Position numbers and translations under genes: made by a program. From assembly GCF_001425205.1 (NCBI RefSeq), contig NZ_LMDW01000020.1, positions 252,489 through 316,488 on the forward strand: DNA of 64,000 nt, read 5' to 3'. The notes beneath the pieces are model-generated. The model saw only the letters and a list, made by a program, of their open reading frames with translations, was not told the DNA's origin and ran no database searches. The DNA comes from Variovorax sp. Root411. Lineage in GTDB: Bacteria > Pseudomonadota > Gammaproteobacteria > Burkholderiales > Burkholderiaceae_C. Positions 54,339 to 62,109 of this stretch are shown piece after piece. Every line of letters begins with the position of its first letter. Within the stretch, counting starts at the first letter, position 1.

Positions 54339-56000
54339 ATGGCAGCAGTGGAAGTCAAGGTGCCGGACATCGGCGATTTCGATGAAGTCGCGGTGATCGA
54401 GGTGCTCGTGAAGGTGGGCGACACGGTCAAGGCCGAGCAGTCGCTCATCACGGTGGAGTCGGACAAGGCATCGATGGAAATTCCGTCGTCGACGGCCGGC
54501 GTGGTCAAGGAGCTGAAGGTCGAGGTCGGCAGCAAGGTGAAGGAGGGTTCCGTGGTCCTCGTGCTCGAGGCCGAAGGAGCGGGTGCTGCAGCAGCACCGG
54601 CCCCGGCGCCTGCTGCGGCGGCTCCCGCAGCTGCCGCGCCGGCACCTGCTGCAGCGGCACCCGCGCCGGCGGCTGCACCGGCCGCCGCGGGCCCGGTCGA
54701 GGTCAAGGTGCCCGACATCGGCGACTTCAAGGACGTCGCCGTCATCGAAGTGCTCGTAAAGGTGGGTGACGCGGTCAAGGCCGAGCAGTCGCTCATCACG
54801 GTGGAGTCGGACAAGGCATCGATGGAAATTCCGTCGTCGGCTGCGGGCGTGCTCAAGGAGCTCAAGGTCAAGGTGGGCGACACGGTCAACATCGGTGACC
54901 TGATCGCGGTGCTCGAAGGCGCTGCAGGGGCTGCTGCTCCGGCGCCGACCCAGGCAGCGGCTGCCGCAACGGCAACCGCAACCGCCAGTGCACCCGCACC
55001 GGTTGCTGCATCGGCGCCTGCAGCCACCGCTGCTCCGGCGCATCAGCCGACGGTCGCTCCCAGCGCCAGCCTGCCGCACGCCTCGCCCTCGGTGCGCAAG
55101 TTCGCGCGCGAACTCGGCGTGCCGCTCGAAGAGGTCAAGGGCTCCGGTCCCAAGGGCCGCATCACGCAAGAAGACATCCAGGGCTTCACCAAGGCCGTCA
55201 TGAGCGGCCAGGCCAGCACCAAGGCCTCGGCGGCCAAGGCGCCGGCCGGTGGTGGCGACGGCGCTGCGCTGGGCCTGATCCCATGGCCCAAGGTCGACTT
55301 CACGAAGTTCGGCACGATCGAACGCAAGGACCTGTCGCGCATCAAGAAGCTCAGCGGCGCGAACCTGCACCGCAACTGGGTGATGATCCCGCACGTCACC
55401 AACAACGACGAAGCCGACATCACCGAGCTCGAAGCCTTCCGCGTCTCCACCAACAAGGAGAACGAGAAGTCGGGCGTGAAGGTCACGATGCTGGCCTTCG
55501 TCATCAAGGCGGTGGTTGCAGCGCTGAAGAAATTCCCCGAGTTCAACACCAGCCTGGACGGCGACCAGCTCGTCTACAAGCAGTACTACAACATCGGCTT
55601 CGCGGCGGACACGCCCAACGGCCTCGTGGTGCCGGTGCTGAAGGATGCCGACAAGAAGGGCATCCTGCAGATCAGCGCCGAGATGGGCGAACTCGCCAAG
55701 AAGGCGCGCGACGGCAAGCTCGGCTCGGCCGACATGCAGGGCGGCTGCTTCTCGATCAGTTCGCTGGGCGGCATCGGGGGCACGCACTTCACGCCGATCA
55801 TCAACGCTCCCGAAGTGGCCATCCTCGGCCTCTCGAAGGGCCAGATGAAGCCGGTGTGGGACGGCAAGCAATTCGTGCCGCGCCTGACGCTGCCGATGTC
55901 GCTGTCGTACGACCACCGCGTGATCGACGGCGCCCTGGCTGCGCGTTTCAACGCCTACCTGGGCCAGGTGCTCGCGGACTACCGTCGAATCCTGCTATGA
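54339..56000 (+). CDS. aceF: Dihydrolipoamide acetyltransferase (E2)
   Basis: E2 core of pyruvate dehydrogenase, 553 residues. It has two lipoyl domains with lipoyl Lys43 and Lys159 (both ESDKASMEIPSS), separated by Ala/Pro-rich flexible linkers, a peripheral-subunit-binding domain (PSVRKFARELGVPLEEVKGSGPKGRITQEDIQ) and the catalytic acyltransferase domain ending in SYDHRVIDGALAARF with the active His. The two lipoyl domains share 68 identical bases. The stop overlaps the next start (ATGA). Confidence 0.97.
   Translation: MAAVEVKVPDIGDFDEVAVIEVLVKVGDTVKAEQSLITVESDKASMEIPSSTAGVVKELKVEVGSKVKEGSVVLVLEAEGAGAAAAPAPAPAAAAPAAAAPAPAAAAPAPAAAPAAAGPVEVKVPDIGDFKDVAVIEVLVKVGDAVKAEQSLITVESDKASMEIPSSAAGVLKELKVKVGDTVNIGDLIAVLEGAAGAAAPAPTQAAAAATATATASAPAPVAASAPAATAAPAHQPTVAPSASLPHASPSVRKFARELGVPLEEVKGSGPKGRITQEDIQGFTKAVMSGQASTKASAAKAPAGGGDGAALGLIPWPKVDFTKFGTIERKDLSRIKKLSGANLHRNWVMIPHVTNNDEADITELEAFRVSTNKENEKSGVKVTMLAFVIKAVVAALKKFPEFNTSLDGDQLVYKQYYNIGFAADTPNGLVVPVLKDADKKGILQISAEMGELAKKARDGKLGSADMQGGCFSISSLGGIGGTHFTPIINAPEVAILGLSKGQMKPVWDGKQFVPRLTLPMSLSYDHRVIDGALAARFNAYLGQVLADYRRILL
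54424..54491 (+). repeat. Lipoyl-domain repeat, copy 1 (68 bp identical)
   Basis: First of two perfectly identical 68-base segments in aceF, covering TVKAEQSLITVESDKASMEIPSS of lipoyl domain 1. A similar segment with several mismatches occurs in lpdA (about 56670-56740). Confidence 0.85.
54772..54839 (+). repeat. Lipoyl-domain repeat, copy 2 (68 bp identical)
   Basis: Second copy of the 68-base segment, in lipoyl domain 2 of aceF, 348 bp downstream of copy 1. Identity at every base including silent positions points to recent duplication or gene conversion. Confidence 0.85.
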
Positions 56001-56590
56001 CCACCGTAGTGGCCGTCCGCAAGGGCGGCCAGGTCACGATGGCAGCCGATTCTCTGGTGACCTTCGGCGATACGCGGCTTTCGCACCGCGCCGAGGCGAA
56101 CCAGAAGATCTTCACCGTCGAGGACGCGGCAGGGCAGAGCCTGTTCGCCGTGGCCGGCGCTGCCGCGCACTTCCTGGTGCTGCAGCACGCGCTGGCCGCG
56201 CAACCGCGCGAGCAGTTGCTGTTCGGCAGCAAGCACGAGATCTTCCGCACCTTCACGATGCTGCATCCGGTGCTGAAGGACATGTTCTTCATGCAGACCA
56301 AGGAAGACGAGCACGAGCCCTACGAGTCGAGCCAGTTCACGATGCTGATGGCCAACCAGAGCGGCATCTACGGCATCTACAGCTACCGCGAGGTGTTCGA
56401 GTTCAAGGAGTTCTGGGCCATCGGCTCGGGGCGCAGCTTTGCGCTCGGCGCCATGCACGCGGCCTATGACATCAAGTCGCGCAACTCGCGCGACGTGGCG
56501 GAGGCGGGCATTGCCGCCGCCTGCGAATTCGATCGCAATTCGGCCCCACCGGTCGACGTTCTCACACTCAAACTGAAAGTGTCCAAATGA
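55997..56590 (+). CDS. Proteasome-like Ntn hydrolase (betaproteobacterial proteasome homologue, BPH)
   Basis: A 197-residue protein with the HslV/20S beta-subunit fold. After Met removal the N-terminus is Thr (TTVVAVRKGGQVTMAADSLVTFGDT), matching HslV (TTIVSVRRNGKVAIAGDG), with Asp at mature position 17 and a Lys in NQKIF near the position of the third catalytic residue. FWAIGSGRSFALGAMHAAYD parallels the IGSGG-ALAAA helix of HslV. This fits the family described as BPH. It lies between the E2 and E3 genes with ATGA overlaps on both sides, so it is co-translated with pyruvate dehydrogenase. No unfoldase gene is adjacent, and its substrate is unknown. Confidence 0.78.
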   Translation: MTTVVAVRKGGQVTMAADSLVTFGDTRLSHRAEANQKIFTVEDAAGQSLFAVAGAAAHFLVLQHALAAQPREQLLFGSKHEIFRTFTMLHPVLKDMFFMQTKEDEHEPYESSQFTMLMANQSGIYGIYSYREVFEFKEFWAIGSGRSFALGAMHAAYDIKSRNSRDVAEAGIAAACEFDRNSAPPVDVLTLKLKVSK

Positions 56591-58404
56591 GCGAACAACA
56601 AATCAAGGTGCCCGACATCGGCGACTTCGACGAAGTGGCAGTGATCGAGGTGCTGGTCAACGTAGGAGACACGGTCAAGGCCGAGCAGTCGCTGATCACG
56701 GTCGAATCGGACAAGGCCTCGATGGAGATTCCGTCGTCCGCTGCCGGCGTGGTGAAGGCGCTGGCCGTGAAGGTGGGTGACAAGGTCAAGGAAGGCTCGG
56801 TGGTGCTGACGCTGGAGGTGGATGGTGCTGCGGCTGCTGCGCCCGCTCCGGCGCCTGCCGCGGCAGCCCCCGCATCCAAGGCAGCGCCCGCGCCGGCCCC
56901 CGCTTCGGCGGCCGCGGCCGTGTCGAGCTACGGCGGCAAGGTCGATGTCGAATGCGACGTGATCGTGCTCGGCGCCGGCCCCGGCGGTTACTCGGCCGCC
57001 TTCCGTGCCGCTGACCTGGGCCTGAAGGTCGTGCTGATCGAGCGCTACGCCACCCTCGGCGGTGTGTGCCTGAATGTCGGCTGCATCCCGTCGAAGGCGC
57101 TGCTGCACGTGGCTTCCGTGATAGACGAGGTGAAGCATTTCGCCGACCTCGGCGTGAGCTTCGCCGCCCCGACGGTCGACCGCGCCAAGCTGCTCGGCCA
57201 CAAGAACAAGGTGGTGGGCAAGCTCACTGGCGGCCTCACGGCCATGGCCAAGATGCGCAAGGTGACGGTGCTGCGCGGTGTCGGCAATTTCATCGACCCG
57301 TACCACCTCGAGGTGGAAGAAACCTCTGGCACGAGCTGGGACACCACCGGCAAGAAGCAGACGGTCAAGTTCCGCAACGCGATCATCGCGGCCGGCTCGC
57401 AGTCGGTGAGCCTGCCGTTCATGCCGAAGGATCCGCGCGTGGTCGATTCCACCGGCGCGCTCGAGATGGGAACCGACCCCAAGCGCATGCTGATCCTGGG
57501 CGGCGGCATCATCGGCCTCGAAATGGGCACGGTGTATTCCACGCTCGGCGCGAGACTGGACGTGGTCGAGATGCTCGACGGCCTGATGCAGGGCGCTGAC
57601 CGCGACCTCGTGAAGGTTTGGCAGAAGATGAACACGCCGCGCTTCGACAACATCATGCTCAAGACCAAGACGGTCGGTGCCGAAGCCACGAAGGAGGGCA
57701 TCAAGATCACCTTCGAGGGCGAGAACGCGCCGAAGGAACCGCAGGTCTACGACCTCGTGCTGCAGGCCGTGGGCCGCAGCCCGAACGGCAAGAAGATCGG
57801 CGCCGACAAGGCCGGTGTCACGGTGAGCGATCGCGGCTTCATTCCGGTCGACATCCAGATGCGCACCAACGTGCCCCACATCTTCGCCATCGGCGACATC
57901 GTGGGCCAGCCCATGCTGGCGCACAAGGCGGTGCACGAGGCGCACGTGGCGGCCGAAGTCATCGCCGGCGAGCAGAAGGGCGACAAGGAGTTGTCCAGCG
58001 CCGCCTTCAATGCCCGCGTGATCCCCAGCGTCGCCTACACCGACCCCGAAGTGGCGTGGGTCGGCCTCACAGAGGACCAGGCGAAGGCCGAGGGCATCAA
58101 GGTCAAGAAGGGGCACTTCCCATGGACGGCCTCGGGCCGCGCCATTGCCAACGGCCGCGACGAGGGCATCACCAAGCTGCTGTTCGATGCCGAAACGCAC
58201 CGCATCCTCGGCGGCGGCATCGTCGGCACGCATGCCGGCGACATGATCGGCGAGATCGCGCTGGCCATCGAGATGGGCGCGGACGAGATCGACATCGGCA
58301 AGACCATCCACCCGCACCCGACGCTGGGCGAAAGCATCGGCATGGCGGCGGAAGTGGCGCACGGCACCTGCACGGACCTGCCGCCGGCGAAGAAGGCCGC
58401 ATGA
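56587..58404 (+). CDS. lpdA: Dihydrolipoyl dehydrogenase (E3) with N-terminal lipoyl domain
   Basis: E3 of pyruvate dehydrogenase, 605 residues. It has an N-terminal lipoyl domain (Lys43 in ESDKASMEIPSS), an Ala/Pro linker to about residue 112, the FAD site VIVLGAGPGGYSAAFRAADLG, the redox disulfide C161/C166 in GGVCLNVGCIPSK, an NAD site (LILGGGIIGLEMGTVYSTLG) and the C-terminal catalytic His-Glu region (HPHPTLGESI). Lipoyl-bearing E3 is typical of some betaproteobacteria and Neisseria. It overlaps the BPH gene (ATGA) and ends the operon. Confidence 0.96.
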   Translation: MSEQQIKVPDIGDFDEVAVIEVLVNVGDTVKAEQSLITVESDKASMEIPSSAAGVVKALAVKVGDKVKEGSVVLTLEVDGAAAAAPAPAPAAAAPASKAAPAPAPASAAAAVSSYGGKVDVECDVIVLGAGPGGYSAAFRAADLGLKVVLIERYATLGGVCLNVGCIPSKALLHVASVIDEVKHFADLGVSFAAPTVDRAKLLGHKNKVVGKLTGGLTAMAKMRKVTVLRGVGNFIDPYHLEVEETSGTSWDTTGKKQTVKFRNAIIAAGSQSVSLPFMPKDPRVVDSTGALEMGTDPKRMLILGGGIIGLEMGTVYSTLGARLDVVEMLDGLMQGADRDLVKVWQKMNTPRFDNIMLKTKTVGAEATKEGIKITFEGENAPKEPQVYDLVLQAVGRSPNGKKIGADKAGVTVSDRGFIPVDIQMRTNVPHIFAIGDIVGQPMLAHKAVHEAHVAAEVIAGEQKGDKELSSAAFNARVIPSVAYTDPEVAWVGLTEDQAKAEGIKVKKGHFPWTASGRAIANGRDEGITKLLFDAETHRILGGGIVGTHAGDMIGEIALAIEMGADEIDIGKTIHPHPTLGESIGMAAEVAHGTCTDLPPAKKAA

Positions 58405-58430
58405 GCCAGGGCGCTATCGAGCGCCCATGA

Positions 58431-58458
58431 AAAAATCCCGCCGAGGCGGGATTTTTTT
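58431..58458. terminator. Bidirectional intrinsic terminator
   Basis: AAAAATCCCGCC and GGCGGGATTTTTTT flank a GA-containing loop, giving a strong stem with A- and T-runs on either side. It ends the pyruvate dehydrogenase operon and the convergent peptidase gene. Confidence 0.92.
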
Positions 58459-58478
58459 CGTCCTGAGTTTGGGAGGGC

Positions 58479-59054
58479 TCAGTTGCCGGTATTGGCGACA
58501 GCCGCAGCCTTGACTTCTTCCGTCGATCCGGCGAGCACGCGGCGGGCACCGTCGAAGCGGTGTTGCCAATAGCTTCCGTTCATGTCTTCCACGCGGACTT
58601 GGGCGCCGGAGCGGGGCGAGTGGATGAACTTGCCTTCGCCGACGTAGATGCCGACATGGCTGAAGGCGCGGCGCATGGTGTTGAAGAACACGAGGTCGCC
58701 GGGCTTGAGCTGGCTGCGATCGATCTTCTCGGTGGCGGCGGCTTGCTCTTCGGCGCGGCGCGGGAGCATGTGGCCCACGGTCTGGTTGTACATGGCGCGA
58801 ACGAAGCCGCTGCAATCGAAACCCGATTCCGCGGTGTTGCCGCCGCGGCGGTATGGAACGCCGAGGAAGCCGATGGCGGTCACCACCAGATCCGAAGTGC
58901 GTTCGGTGACGGTCTGGCGAACTTGCTTGAGCTGTCCGATGATGCCCTTGTCGGCGAGCATTCGTGCCAACTCGTCATCGGTCTTGTCCTGTTGAGGGGC
59001 CGCATGAACGGCGACGGCAAAAAGAAGGGACACGGGTAGGACGAAAAAACGCAT
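58479..59054 (-). CDS. NlpC/P60 (C40) cell-wall peptidase
   Basis: Exported 191-residue peptidase with a signal peptide (FFVLPVSLLFAVAVHA) and a C-terminal NlpC/P60 domain. The catalytic Cys81 lies in SGFDCSGFVRAMYN, His133 in FSHVGIYVGEGKFIHS and His145 follows. It probably cleaves peptide cross-links in peptidoglycan. Upstream positions 59055-59295 are AT-rich and hold the divergent promoters but no gene or clear operator. Confidence 0.92.
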   Translation of the reverse strand: MRFFVLPVSLLFAVAVHAAPQQDKTDDELARMLADKGIIGQLKQVRQTVTERTSDLVVTAIGFLGVPYRRGGNTAESGFDCSGFVRAMYNQTVGHMLPRRAEEQAAATEKIDRSQLKPGDLVFFNTMRRAFSHVGIYVGEGKFIHSPRSGAQVRVEDMNGSYWQHRFDGARRVLAGSTEEVKAAAVANTGN

Positions 59055-59295
59055 GGCGCGTAGGATATTGATGACGCGCGGTTATGTCAATTTAAACAGA
59101 ATTAGCGAATGCCTTTGTAAGTTATTGATTTACATGAAAAATTTCAATCCAGGCAAAGAAAAAATGTAACGGCGAACGTTTATGGCCCATAAGCGGTTGA
59201 CCGCGAACGAGCCCTCGGACTTCAGGCTGATCGACGCTCTCGCTGGAATCAGTCGTTATTTATCGTCAAGATCGCGCTAACTTCACGGAAAAGCC

Positions 59296-60426
59296 ATGAA
59301 TTTGTCGCGCTTATCACTTTCGGCTTCTCTTCGTCTCTGGACTTTTGTCACGGTAATCGGTTTCTGCGCCACCGCCGCGGCGCAGATGAGGCCTGAAACA
59401 GTGGCTACCGGTCTTGAAAACCCGTGGGGCGTCGCCTTCCTTCCGGGTGGCCGTTTCGTGGTGACGGAGCGGCCCGGCCGCCTCCGGCTGGTCGGCGCCG
59501 ACGGGAAGATCGCGGCGCCCATCGCGGGCTTGCCTCCCATCGCGGCGGGTGGGCAGGGCGGCTTGCTCGACGTGCTGGCCGACTCCGACTTCGAGAAAAA
59601 CCGCACTCTGTACTTCTGCTTCTCCGAACCCGATGCCGGCGGTTCGGCCAACAGCACCGCGCTGGCCCGCGCCACTCTGTCGGCCGACGGCACGAAGCTC
59701 GAGGAACTGAAGATCATCTTCAGCCAGCAGCCCCAGGTCGCGAGCCGCAACCACTTCGGCTGCCGCATCGTAGAGGCGCGCGATGGCACGCTGTTCCTTA
59801 CGCTGGGCGACCGCTTCAGCCGCAAGGAAGACGCGCAGAAGCTGGACAACCACCTGGGCAAGATCGTGCGCATCGGCAAGGACGGCATGGTGCCGAAGGA
59901 CAACCCCTTCGTCGGCAAGGCGGGCGCGCTGCCCGAGATATGGAGCTACGGCCACCGCAACGGGCAGGGCGCCACGCTCGCGCCCGACGGCCGCCTCTGG
60001 ATGACCGAGCACGGGCCGCAGGGCGGCGACGAAATCAACGTTCCGCAGGCCGGCCGCAACTACGGCTGGCCCGTCATCACCTACGGCGAGAACTACGGCG
60101 GCGGAAAGATCGGCGATGGCACCACGGCCAAGGAGGGAATGGAGCAGCCGCTGCACTACTGGGTGCCGTCGATCGCGCCGGCCGGCATGGCGTTCCTGAC
60201 CAGCGACCGCTACGGCGCGGCGTGGAAGGGCAACCTGTTCGTGGGCTCGCTCAAGTTCGGCTATCTCGACCGCATCGAGCTGAAAGGCGGCAAGGTGGTC
60301 GCCGAACACAAGCTGCTGGCCGAGGGCCGCGCCCGCATCCGCGACGTGAAGCAGGGGCCGGATGGATTGCTCTACGTGCTCACCGACGAAGCCGACGGCA
60401 AGCTGCTGCGCCTGCGGCCGAACTGA
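59296..60426 (+). CDS. PQQ-type soluble sugar dehydrogenase (YliI-like)
   Basis: A 376-residue periplasmic beta-propeller of the glucose/sorbosone dehydrogenase family. The signal peptide ends near FCATAAAQ. Motifs are ETVATGLENPWGVAFLPGGRFVVTERPGRLRLV, RNHFGCRIVEARDGTLFLTLGDR with the catalytic His region, EIWSYGHRNGQGATLAPDGRLWMTEHGPQGGDEIN, and NYGWPVITYGENYGG. Family members use PQQ to oxidise aldoses. No pqq genes are in the window. Confidence 0.92.
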   Translation: MNLSRLSLSASLRLWTFVTVIGFCATAAAQMRPETVATGLENPWGVAFLPGGRFVVTERPGRLRLVGADGKIAAPIAGLPPIAAGGQGGLLDVLADSDFEKNRTLYFCFSEPDAGGSANSTALARATLSADGTKLEELKIIFSQQPQVASRNHFGCRIVEARDGTLFLTLGDRFSRKEDAQKLDNHLGKIVRIGKDGMVPKDNPFVGKAGALPEIWSYGHRNGQGATLAPDGRLWMTEHGPQGGDEINVPQAGRNYGWPVITYGENYGGGKIGDGTTAKEGMEQPLHYWVPSIAPAGMAFLTSDRYGAAWKGNLFVGSLKFGYLDRIELKGGKVVAEHKLLAEGRARIRDVKQGPDGLLYVLTDEADGKLLRLRPN

Positions 60427-60441
60427 GTTCGGCGCGGATTT

Positions 60442-61239
60442 TCAGCCGGGGCAGCCCGGCAGCGGCAAGGTCGGCAGCATCCGGCGCCAGAGGCGGTTCC
60501 ACTCAGGCCAGTCATGGCCGCCTTCTGTCGTGAAGACGCGCTCGGGCGGCAGCACGTTCGCCAGTAGCCGGTTGCTGAAGGCAAAGCGGTCGTCCACGCC
60601 GTAGCCCAGATAGAGCGGCGGCCGCGCGCCTGCCGCGTTCGTGAAGCCCGCGTAACCGCGCAGCCATTGCCAGAGCTGCGTCTCGTTGGGCGTTCGCGGA
60701 GGGCTCGCGGCCGGGTCGACCAGCGGCCCGTTCCACCTGGCGAGGCCGCCCGCGTTGGCGATGTCTGCGCCGAGCGTGCGCTCGCCGAGGTAGGGCGCGA
60801 GCGTCACCAGCCCCGCGAGTTCGCCGGGGTGCGTCTGCGCATAGAGCATTCCGCCGAAACCGCCGAGGGAAATGCCGACGAACCAGATGTGGCGGTAGCC
60901 CTGGCTGCGCGCCGGCGCGACCACGTCGGCGCTCAGGCGGTCGAGGATGGTCTTGTCGTTGAAGTAGCCGAGATGCGCGTCGACCAGCATCACGTCCGCC
61001 GCGACGCGATTCTCCCGAACGGCGCCGACGAAGCCCTCGCGCGCGAACTCGTCGGGCGCCGAGTAGGCGCCGGGAAGCATGACCAGCAGCGTGTCGACCT
61101 CGCCCCGTGCGCAACTGCTCTTTTCGAGCGAAGTCGCCATTGGCGCCACGGCCTTGCGCAGGCCGCCGCAGGCCACGGCGAGCAGCGCGGCACCGAGGCC
61201 CAGCGCCGCGAGCCACGCCCGCTTGGAGAACAGCTTCAT
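60442..61239 (-). CDS. Lipoprotein alpha/beta hydrolase
   Basis: A 265-residue protein with a lipoprotein signal (MKLFSKRAWLAALGLGAALLAVAC, Cys24) and an alpha/beta-hydrolase fold. The nucleophile Ser124 is in VGISLGGFGG, LLVMLPGAYSAPDEF forms the early strand and oxyanion region, and a His occurs in EGGHDWPEW. ATG at 61239 is preferred over 61296 because it starts the lipoprotein signal directly. It is likely an esterase or carboxylesterase-like enzyme in the envelope; substrate unknown. It converges on the sugar dehydrogenase gene. Confidence 0.82.
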   Translation of the reverse strand: MKLFSKRAWLAALGLGAALLAVACGGLRKAVAPMATSLEKSSCARGEVDTLLVMLPGAYSAPDEFAREGFVGAVRENRVAADVMLVDAHLGYFNDKTILDRLSADVVAPARSQGYRHIWFVGISLGGFGGMLYAQTHPGELAGLVTLAPYLGERTLGADIANAGGLARWNGPLVDPAASPPRTPNETQLWQWLRGYAGFTNAAGARPPLYLGYGVDDRFAFSNRLLANVLPPERVFTTEGGHDWPEWNRLWRRMLPTLPLPGCPG

Positions 61240-61371
61240 GCGCCGCAGTTTAGGCGTGCATCGATGCCGGCAGATGGCCCGTGCCGGCGGGCGCACGCTG
61301 AGAGAGCCCGATGCGGTGCTTTCAGTGGTACGGTTCAGCCCAACTCAACCGATCCCTGAAAGACACCGCTC

Positions 61372-61974
61372 ATGCTGCTCGACGCCTCGCTCTCCCAGCT
61401 CGTTCTGGTCGACTACCAGGCGCGGCTGATGCCGGCGATCTTCGAGGGCGAGGCCGTCGCGCAGAACGCTGTGCGGCTCGGCAAGATGGCGCATCTGTTC
61501 CAGGTGCCGGTGTTCGGCACCGAGCACAACCCCTCCAGCCTCGGCGAAAACCTGCCCGACATCCGTGCGCTGTGCCAGCGCACCTTGTCGAAGATGCATT
61601 TCAGCGGCGTGGAGGAGGGCTTGGGCGAGTGGCTACGCGTACCGGCCAAGGCGCCGCAGGGCAACGCGCGCAGCCTGCCCAAGCATCTGCAAAAACCCGC
61701 GGCTGCGGCCGAGGAGCGCAACAGCATCGTGATCGCCGGCTGCGAAGCCCATGTCTGCCTGCTGCAGACCGCGCTCGACCTGCTGGAAGACGAGTTCGAG
61801 GTCTGGGTCGTGACCGACGCCTGCAGCTCGCGCACCGAGCGCAACCGCGACGCGGCCTTCGACCGGTTGGCTGGCGCCGGCGCCGAACTCGTGACGACCG
61901 AGATGGTCGGCTTCGAGTGGCTGCGCACGGCGGAGCACCCCGAATTTCCTGAATTGCTTTCGCTCGTCCGGTAG
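61372..61974 (+). CDS. Isochorismatase-family hydrolase
   Basis: A 200-residue cysteine hydrolase of the isochorismatase superfamily. The triad is Asp14 (LVLVDYQARL), Lys74 (LSKMHFSG) and Cys129 (GCEAHVCLLQTALDL), and the cis-peptide region is IAGCEAH. The family covers amidases, nicotinamidases and ycaC-like enzymes; the YcaC-like pattern LLDASLSQLVLVDYQARL is seen here. Substrate unknown. It lies upstream of prpE with a 135-bp gap. Confidence 0.85.
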   Translation: MLLDASLSQLVLVDYQARLMPAIFEGEAVAQNAVRLGKMAHLFQVPVFGTEHNPSSLGENLPDIRALCQRTLSKMHFSGVEEGLGEWLRVPAKAPQGNARSLPKHLQKPAAAAEERNSIVIAGCEAHVCLLQTALDLLEDEFEVWVVTDACSSRTERNRDAAFDRLAGAGAELVTTEMVGFEWLRTAEHPEFPELLSLVR

Positions 61975-62042
61975 CTGCATCTGCGGCCGGAGGCAGGGCT
62001 CGGCCGGATTGTTCCGGCCGTCAGCTTGCTGCAAGATCAATC

Positions 62043-62060
62043 TCCATAATTATGAATTCA
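62043..62060. promoter_or_regulatory. Candidate operator upstream of prpE, matching the 16578 element
   Basis: TCCATAATTATGAATTCA is the reverse complement, with one mismatch in 18 bases, of the element at 16578-16595 between gntR and the methylmalonyl-CoA mutase gene. It lies 50 bp before the prpE start in an AT-rich patch. It suggests that propionate activation and propionyl-CoA breakdown share a regulator. Confidence 0.6.
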
Positions 62061-62109
62061 GTTTTGGCGGTGCCGCCAGACCCGAATGAATAACAGGAGC
62101 CACGTCCAG

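Noticed and set aside
59055..59295. Small gene or regulatory RNA in the AT-rich gap between the peptidase and sugar dehydrogenase genes
   Set aside because: No frame with a start and ribosome-binding site, and no convincing stem-loop with T-run; it is best read as divergent promoter DNA.
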